From Yersinia mollaretii ATCC 43969 (GTDB lineage: Bacteria; Pseudomonadota; Gammaproteobacteria; Enterobacterales; Enterobacteriaceae): a stretch of 64,000 nucleotides of DNA. The notes under the pieces are model-generated. The model had not been told where the DNA came from. It searched no databases and worked only from the letters and a program-made list of their open reading frames with translations. Made by a program: the position numbers and the translations under genes. Below, one piece after another: positions 26,198 through 35,300 of this stretch (its first letter is position 1; each line of letters begins with the position of its first letter). The DNA is taken from contig NZ_CP054043.1 of NCBI RefSeq assembly GCF_013282725.1, forward strand, positions 310,001-374,000, in the 5' to 3' direction.

Positions 26198-26302
26198 GCG
26201 GAGAGAACAGTCAGATCGTAAAGACGCCGTCAATCCGTCCCTGGAGGCTCGAGCCGCGCCATCCCTGGCGCGGACGCTTTACTCTTCTGACTGTCCTCAC
26301 CG
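26198..26302. repeat. Yersinia-type palindromic intergenic repeat
   Basis: A long imperfect inverted repeat: CAGTCAGA...GTAAAG on the left mirrors CTTTAC...TCTGACTG on the right, with an inner stem GCCGCGCCA/TGGCGCGG. The centre (ATCCCTGGCGCG) resembles dispersed repeats often seen between Yersinia genes (from memory). It would fold into one long RNA hairpin between two terminators. Confidence 0.6.
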
Positions 26303-26334
26303 TTTCAGATCGAGTCATTGGGGTTTGCTATCAA

Positions 26335-26368
26335 TCAGCGGCACAGACCTAGAGATAGGTGCCGCTGA
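26335..26368. terminator. Hairpin immediately downstream of the autotransporter stop
   Basis: TCAGCGGCAC and GTGCCGCTGA form a perfect ten-base stem around a 14-base loop (itself containing AGACCT/AGGT), 24 bases beyond the autotransporter stop. There is no T-run, so it may act with the second hairpin at 26143-26173. Confidence 0.55.
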
Positions 26369-26391
26369 TGATTCATCACCACTCATTTCAG

Positions 26392-29300
26392 TTAGAAATT
26401 ATATTTCACCCCTAACGTGATGCTGCTGTCGCTGTAGCCATTATTGCCCACTTGCTGGCCCACATTACCCCACAGACTCAACTTCGTATTGACCTGACCT
26501 TCGACCCCCACCTTCAGTTCAGCCACATTGGCGGCCCCGGCTTGTTTCACCGTCATGCCATCCAGTGTGGTGCCGAAATCTTTGGTGTTATGAATCCAAT
26601 TGGCTTCAACATACGGCTTAAATGCCGGCACCTTGGCTTTTTCGGCGGTCGGGATTGGGCTGATAAAGGCCTTCACCCCCAGACGCATTTGGATATTGTT
26701 ATTACCCTCGCCAGTCACTACCGTCCCATTGGTTTCAGTATGAGAATCGGCTTTCACCCCCATCCACACCACTTGGGCTTTAGGCTGAATAAAGTAATTT
26801 TGGTTAGCGCTCTGGCCCACTTTGAAGGCATAGCCGCCCTCAACTGACGCGGTGAATCCTTTCGAGTCATACTTCTCGGTTTCTAAGCCTTCGCCACTGA
26901 CCTGATTATTAAACCAGCTATATTGCAACCAAGAGTCAACATAAGCCCCCGTCTGTTCCTGCCCTTGCTCAAACCATGTGCCATACATGCCAACACTGTA
27001 GCCATCTACTGAGCCAGTGGAGCGATATCCCGTCCCTTGTGCCACCGTAGAGCTGCTGCTGTTGCCATAACCGGCCATCACCCCGACGCGCCACAGATCC
27101 TGATTATTGCGGCTCCATTGCGCCACATCACCGCCCAACTGCATCACATAACGGTTATCCTGCGTTTTCAGCTCACCGCTGTCATCACGGGAGCGATTAT
27201 GGCTGCCCTGATTACGTAACCACAAACTGGTGCTTTTCACTTCACCGGTAAAGACATCGGTATAGAGTGTTTCACCGGAGCGATCCGCCAGACTGCTGAC
27301 AAACAGGGTGTTCGCTGCTGCCAAATTCGCGGTGTAGCTGGCCGGTTCAGGGCGACGCTCATCCGCTTGCGTCCGCAGATACCAGTCGCCATCCGCAGGT
27401 GAGCTGACACCGCCTTGATACAGGAAGTACTCATACGCGCCCGCCACCGCACGGCCATTCAGGGTAAACTGCCCCGCAGAGTCACCACCGACATCAATGA
27501 TTTTGATGCCCTCAGCAGTCCGCGCCCCATTACCGCCAATATTGTTCACCGTGACGAAACTCTGCCCAGCGGTATTGCCGGTAATCAGCAGCCGATCCGT
27601 GATGGAGGAGTCGCCCGCCAAAACAGTGTTGAAGACCACAGTGCCATTGTCGCCAGTATAATTACCGTCAATAGTGAAGGTTCCGAACGCGCCGCCCGTT
27701 AATGCATTTGGCATAATCAGGTTGCCACGGTTCTCCACATTCCCGGTCACTTGGCCGTACCCGCCGAGTGACCCCGTGCTGGTAATCAGCACATCACTCA
27801 CCAGATTGACGGCATTCGACGCCAGTGTCGCCACCAGTGAACGGGCCAAAGGTGACTCATTCACCGTCAGGGTGGATATTGCGGGTGAACTGCCCAGTTG
27901 CAGTAACCCATTTTCAATCGTCGTCAAGCTGGCACTGACAGTACCACTGTCAATCTTCACCGTGCCGCTGCCGCGTTTAACCAAAGTACCGCTACCGCTG
28001 ATACTGTTGGTGAAATCCCAGAGTGACGCCGTATCCAAGATCAACTCGCCGCTGTTGGCGACACTGCTGCTCCCCAGATTGGCGGCACTATTGGCGGTCA
28101 ACACCGTCCCAGCATCCGTGGTGAAGAGGCCCGAATAACCGCTATTGTCCGCCGCCAGTTGGACATTGGCACTGTTGGTGAGCTGAACATTGCCGCTACC
28201 CGCCAGCGCGTTCAGCAACGCCCCACTGCTACTGTCCAGATTCAGCAAGCCGTTATTGTTAATCGCCCCCGAACCTAGCCCTTGGACCTGATACAGATGG
28301 GCCGTCGCGCCACTGGCAATATCCGTGCTGCCCGTAAACCCACTATTACTTTCAGTGATACTCAGTAGGCCGCTCGTCAGATCCAGCTCACCACTGCCCG
28401 TCAATGCGCCATCAACCTGCCCGCCATTGGTGACGGTGAGCTTGCCACTATTGAAGTCCAGTGTGCTGCCGATTTCGGTCAATAACTGGCCCACCGTCTG
28501 CTGAGTCCCGTTGAGATCAACACGGGTCGCAGTGCTCATCGCCAACTGGGAGGTTTGCCCCAGTGCCGAATCCGCCTCCAGACGGACATTGCCTGAACGT
28601 ACCCAGGTCGCGCCAGTATAGCTGTTGGTTGAGTTCGATAATGAGGCGATGCTGCCGTCATTGGCGGAGACAAACGCCAAGTCGCCGCTGCCCGTCACCT
28701 GAGCAGAGAGGTCATTCGACTGCAAGCCATTGTTCGCCAAGGTAGCGGTCAATATCAGCGCGTCATTACCGGTAGCCTGTAGCTCCACCGCATTCAGCCC
28801 ATAATTGACGTATAACCCATCAAAAGCGGTCCCCGTCGTCAGGCCATAATTAAACGAGCCAAGTGCGGCAGGTGAGAGTGCGCCGGGGTTAGAGATAGAC
28901 TGATAAACAGTCGCGCTCAATGGGTCGCCTAACTCATCGGATAAGGTCAGCTCATGCCCGGTGCCAGTGGCGGCACCCGTCGCCAAGGTCACGATAATCT
29001 CCCCTTCATCCAGTTGCATTACCGACAAACCGCCCAGATCTGGCGTGACATTCGCCGGTAAATTCACCCGAACATTGCCGCCCCCGGTGGTATCGATGCT
29101 ATTCGCCGCGAGAGTCCCCAACGAGCTGATGACGCCGGAGTTATCCACCAGATTATTCAACAGCAGCGTACCGCCATTAAGCGCCAGCCCCCCGATATTC
29201 TGTACGCCGTCAGCCACCGACGCGAGACTGCCGCTGGATAATTTCAGCGTCGAATTCGTCAAGGCCGATGTATTCAAGCCACCAATATTGAAGGTGCTAT

Positions 29301-32300
29301 TTTGCAGATTCACGGTGCCGCTAAAGGCACCGCCGACGGAAGAGCCGAAATCAAATGCGGTACTGGCATCATTTTTCGCCACATTCAGGGTGCCGCTGCC
29401 CGTCAGCGCATGGTCAAACAGCGCGATATCATCCAGATTCAAAGTGGCATTGGTGATATCTACCGTGACATCACTGCCCACGCCATTGGTGCTGGTCAAA
29501 GTCGCGTTGCTGCTGTCGGTGACCTGCAACACGCCACTGCCCGTGACGGTATTGGCAAAGGTGCCGTTAAAGCCGCTCAGCGCCAGAATATCCTGCGCCC
29601 CCGCCAGTGCAATCGTGGCCGCCGCCCCCAGATTATTGGTTGAGGCCACGGTCAGCTTGCTGCTATCCGCCAGCGCATACTGGCCGGAGAAGCCGCTGTT
29701 ATCGCCCGTGAGTGACACATTCGCGCCATTGTTGATATCCACGGTGGAATTCGCCACGCCACTCAGCACATTGGCGATGGTGCCACTGAGTCCATTGAGC
29801 ACCAGATGTGAAGTGGCAGTATCCAGATTCACGGTTGCTGTCGAAGCCCCGAGATTGCTGGCCTGCGTCACCGTCAGTGCACCCGCCGCACCAATATGGT
29901 GAGCGCCGCTAAAGCTGTTGGTGCCCGTCAGGGTCACGGCGGCAGAAGTGTTGATATCCCCGCTGCCGCTCAGCACATTACTGAATGCTGAGTTCGCCCC
30001 CGCCAGATTCAAATCACCCAGCACATTAATCGCGCTGCTGCCCAGTGTCCCCGCCCCGCTCAAGGTGGCAGAGGCCCCCGAAGCAATCAGCGTTTGGCCG
30101 CTTAAGCCGCTGTTTGCGCCCGTGATTGCCAGATCGCCGCCATTGATATTCAGGTTACCCGCGCCAGTTAACCCGCCAGTTGCGGTGGAGGTGCCGCCTG
30201 CATTCAAGGTCAGTGTACCGCCAGCCAGATTCAGGATATTACTGTTGGTCATCGCCCCGGTGCTGGTTAATGCCCCACCACTGCCCAAAGTGACTGTCCC
30301 GGCATTGGTCAGTGCGCCCACGGTTTGGCTATGGCCATTGATATTGGCCGTAGCACCGCTGGCGACATCCAATAATGAGGTCGCACCGAAAGCCCCATCA
30401 GCCCCGAGAATCAGCTCTCCGGCATTGACGGTGGTCGCGCCTTGGTAACTGTTATTGCCGTTTGCCAAAGTCAGCGCCCCATTAGTGGCATCCACCTGCA
30501 AGCCACCCACGCCAGAGACCAGCGCATTCAGCACTTTATTCGAGGTGGTGCTGCTGTCGGTTGCCAGCAACAGAGCATCGGTACTATCAGTTAACAGTTC
30601 CAGTGCGCTCAGGCTGTAGTTGACATACAAACCATTGCCGCCGCTGCCGTTGCTGCTGGTCAGGCCGTAGTTATGAGTTGCGTTGGCGACCGCCGTCCCG
30701 CCCTGCAAGATGGAGGAGATCACCCCTTGCGAGCCGGAGGTGACGGAGGTGCCGTTGATCATCAGATCCAGATCGTTGGCATTGCCGCTCACACTGCTGG
30801 CGTTGATGAGCTCCAGCATAATGTCGCCGCGATCCTGATCGAGAATCGACAGATTCGGTGCTGTCACCGGGTTCTGGTTGGTCCAACTGTCCGTGCCAGT
30901 CACACTGATGGTGCCGCTGTTGAGCGCCAGATCATCGACTGTCAGCACACCGCTGGCCTCTGATTGTGGGGCTGCGCCATCAAAGATCAGGGTGCCGCCA
31001 CTCAGATCCACATTATGCAGGGTGCGGTCATCAGTGCCGACGGTGGTGACGTTATTCGCCGACAACTTCAGGGTGGCACTTGCCAGCGCGGCGCTATTAT
31101 CCGCACTTAACGCAAAGGTCGAGTTGCTCAGATTTACAATGCCGCTAAAGGCACCGCCGACCGAAGAGCCGAAATCAAATGCGGTGCTGGCATCATTTTT
31201 CGCCACATTCAGGGTGCCGCTACCCGTCAGCGCATGGTCAAACAGCGCGATATCAGCCAGATTCAAAGTGGCATTGGTAATATCCACCGTGACATCACTG
31301 CCCACGCCATTGGTGCTGGTCAGGGTGACATCACTGCTGTCGGTGACCTGCAACACGCCACTGCCCGTGACGGTATTGGCAAAGGTGCCACTAAAGCCGC
31401 TCAGCGCCAGAATATCCTGCGCCCCCGCCAGTGCAATCGTGGCCGCCGCCCCCAGATTATTGGTTGAGGCCACGGTCAGCTTGCTGCTATCCGCCAGCGC
31501 ATACTGGCCGGAGAAGCCGCTGTTATCGCCCGTGAGTGACACATTCGCGCCATTGTTGATATCCACGGTGGAATTCGCCACGCCACTCAGGGCATTGGCG
31601 ATAGCACCACTGAGTCCACTCAGCACCAGAGCTGAGCTGGCATCATTCAGATTGACGGTTGCGGTCGAGGCCCCGAGATTGCTGGCTTGCGTGATGGTCA
31701 GTGCACCATCAGTACCAATGTTGTGCGCGCCGCTAAAGCTGTTGGTGCCGGTCAGTGTCACGGCGGCAGTAGTGTTGATATCCCCGCTGCCGCTCAGCAC
31801 ATTGCTGAATGCCGAGTTCGCCCCCGCCAGATTCAAATCACCCAGCACATTAATCGCGCTGCTGCCCAGTGTCCCCGCCCCGCTCAAGGTGGCAGAAGCC
31901 CCCGAAGCAATCAGCGTTTGGCCGCTTAAGCCGCTGTTTGCGCCCGTGATTTCCAGAGCGCCGCCATTGATATTCAGGCTACCCGACCCAGTTAACCCGC
32001 CAGTCGCGGTGGAGGTGCCGCCCGCATTCAGGGTTAGTGTACCGCCAGCCAGATTCAGAATATTGCTGTTAGTCATCGCCCCGGTGCTGGTTAATGACCC
32101 GCCACTGCCCAAAGTGACTGTTCCGGCATTGGTCAGTGCGCCCACGGTTTGGCTGTGGCCGTTGAGATTGGTTTGAGTCGTCGCTGCGGTGGTTAATGCC
32201 GAGGTCGCCCCTAGCGCATTATTGCTGCCCAGATTCAGAGTGCCGCCATTCACTGAGGTGCTGCCAGTGTAATCGTTGGTGGCATTGCTCAAGGTGAGTT

Positions 32301-35300
32301 CGCTGTTATCCGCGCCGATAATCAGATTGCCTACCCCTGTCAGTTGCGCCAGCAGGGTGCTATCCGGATTCAGTGCACCATCTGACGTTAGGGTTAAGCT
32401 TTGACCTAACAGCAGCTCTAACTGAGTCAGCATGGTGGTCAGATTTAAGCCGCCGCCAACCCCCGAAAGCGCATAGTTATACAGTGCCAGCGCAACGGTA
32501 TTGCCTCCCTGAACAATGTCCTTACTGGCTCCACTCCCCAGACTATCGCCATTGATATCCAGCAATGTCAGTTGTGCCAACTGCTCGGCTGTTAGGGTAT
32601 TACTGCTGTCAATAAGCTGGACGGTAACACCACTGTTCTGATCCAGTAAGTTACCGCCCGTGGTGAGGGTGGGATCAACGCGAATCGAGCTGTTGCTAGT
32701 CACCCCAAATGTGCCCGTGGTGATTAAGCTACCCGTACCAAATGCCGCCGTGCCGCCATTAAGGATGAAATTACCGACCGTCTGATTACTGCTATCGACG
32801 AGCACTGCCGTCCCCGCAGAGGCGATAAGTGAGGCGTTGCTCAGTGCACCGCTGTTCATACTATTCAGCGTGAAGATACTGTTTTTCATATCCACAGTAC
32901 CGGCGAATGCCGTGCCAGTAGTGCTGGCAAAGTTAAAGGTGTTGGTCGCAGCATCAATGTTCAGTAGGCCGCTGCCCGTCAGGGCATTGGCAAACAGTGC
33001 AATCGCATCCAGATTCAAGGTGGCATTAGTGATATCCACCGTGACATCACTGCCCACGCCATTGGTGTTGGTCAGGGTGACATCACTGCTGTCGGTGACC
33101 TGCAACACGCCATCACCTGTGACGGTATTGGCAAAGGTGCCGCTAAAGCCGCTCAGCGCCAAAATATCCTGCGCCCCCGCCAGTGCAATCGTGGCCGCCG
33201 CCCCCAGATTCGTGGTGGAGGCCACGGTCAGCTTGCTGCTATCTGCCAGCGCATACTGGCCGGAGAAGCTGCTGTTATCGCCCGTGAGTGACACATTCGC
33301 GCCATTGTTGATATCGACGGTGGAATTCGCCACGCCACTCAGGGCATTGGCGATAGCACCACTGAGTCCATTGAGCACCAGATGTGAGGTGGCACTATCC
33401 AGATTCACGGTTGCTGTCGAAGCCCCGAGGTTACTGGCCTGCGTGATGGTCAGTGCACCATCAGTACCAATGTTGTGCGCGCCGCTAAAGCTGTTGGTGC
33501 CAGTCAGTGTCACGGCGGCAGTAGTGTTGATATCCCCACTGCCGCTCAGCACATTGCTGAATGCCGAGTTCGCCCCCGCCAGATTCAAATCACCCAGCAC
33601 ATTAATCGCGCTGCTGCCCAGTGTCCCCGCCCCGCTCAAGGTGGCAGAAGCCCCCGAAGCAATCAGCGTTTGACCACTTAAGCCGCTGTTTGCAGCCGTG
33701 ACTTCCAGATCGCCGCCATTAATATTCAGGTTACCCGCGCCAGTTAACCCGCCAGTTGCCGTGGAGGTACCGCCATTAGTCAGGGTCAGCGTGCCGCCGC
33801 CCAGATTGACAATACCAGCATTGGTCAGTGCGCCCACAGTCTGGCTGTGGCCGTTGAGATGAGTTTCGGTCGCTGCCAAGGTGTTTAACGCCGAAGTCGC
33901 CCCCAGCGCATTATCACTGCCCAGATTCAGAGTGCCGCCATTCACTGAGGTGCTGCCAGTATAATCGCTGGTGGCATTGCTCAGGGTCATGGCGCTGTTA
34001 TCCGCGCCGATAATCAGATTGCCTGCACCCATCAGTTGCGCCAGCAAGGTGTTATCGCTATTCGCCGCGCCAGCGGAGGTGAGGGTTAAACTTTGACCCG
34101 AGATCAAGGCTAACTGGGTCAATATTGAGGTCAGGCTCAAACCACTGCCCGCGCCAGAGAGGGCGAAATCATAGATTGCCTGCGCAACCGTATTGCCCCC
34201 TTGCACCACATCAACCTCAGTATCAGCACCGAGGCTTTCCCCCATGATTTTCAGTAATGTCAGTTGCGCCAACTGGGCATCTGACAAAGTATTCGTGCTG
34301 TCAATGAGCTTGGCTGAACTGCCGTCGTCCTGATCGAGTAAATTGCCCCCGGTGGTGATGGCGGTATCCACCCTGATGTCGCTGGCGCTGGTGACCGCTA
34401 ATGTGCCAACAGTCAGTAAACTGCCATCTTCAAAGCCGACACCGCCTCCGTTGAGGATCAAATGACCGACGGCTGAGCTGCTATCAACAACCCCCACCCC
34501 GCTTCCCGCAGAAGCCACCAGAGAAGCATTGCGTAATACATCGGCATTATTGCCATACAGGGTAAAGAAACTGTTTTTCAAATCCACAGTACCGGCGAAT
34601 GCCGTTCCGGTATCAACACCAAAATTGAAAACATTATTGGCGGTATCAATATTTAATAATCCCGTTCCCATCAGAGAATTATTAAATGTAGTCATGCCAT
34701 TCAGATTCAGAGTGCCATCAAGTGCAAGGTTGCTCGTTCCCAACTGATCACTATTACTTGCCGTTAAGGTGCCATTTTGATTGATCTGCCAATCACCGGC
34801 AAAAGCACTTGCCTGACTCAAGATGACATTGGCCCCATCCTCAACAGTGGCCAAACCATCCCCCGCCGCGACATGGCCTAATGACGCATTCAGAGTGCCA
34901 TTGAATGTGCTGCCAAACAGTAAATCACTGGAACTATCAATATTAATCGTCCCACTACCCACATTATCTTTGGAGGAGAGTCCTATCTGGCTACTAGTCA
35001 GATTAATATTGGCAAAACCCTGTAGTGAATCCGTCGCCCTCAAAGCGTCATAAGAATTATTGAAATTAAGGGTATTGTTCCCTGAGCCAGCATTGAGAGA
35101 ACCTAAATAAGTACTGCCCGCCGTCATGCCATTGATAGTAAAATTATCATCGCCCGCACCGGTATTAATGGTTGAAACTTGAGCACCATTCTCAATCGTG
35201 ACGTTATTACTCCCGTCCCCTAGATTAATCGTGCCATTACTCTCCGAGCCACTCCCCAGCACCAAGGAGTCATTACCAGAACCCGTGGTTAATGTTCCAT

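Noticed and set aside
30878..32176. Long plus-strand open frames (up to 432 codons) inside the autotransporter gene region, also 28961-29902 and 32837-33673
   Set aside because: They are antisense to a single 11-kb coding frame, repeat with the passenger repeats, and have low-complexity Pro/Val/Ser-rich composition. They are a by-product of codon bias and lack of stops.
29316..33860. Regular repeats considered as a CRISPR-like array
   Set aside because: The repeats are about 1 kb, coding and continuous with the adhesin frame; no short repeats with regular spacers exist.
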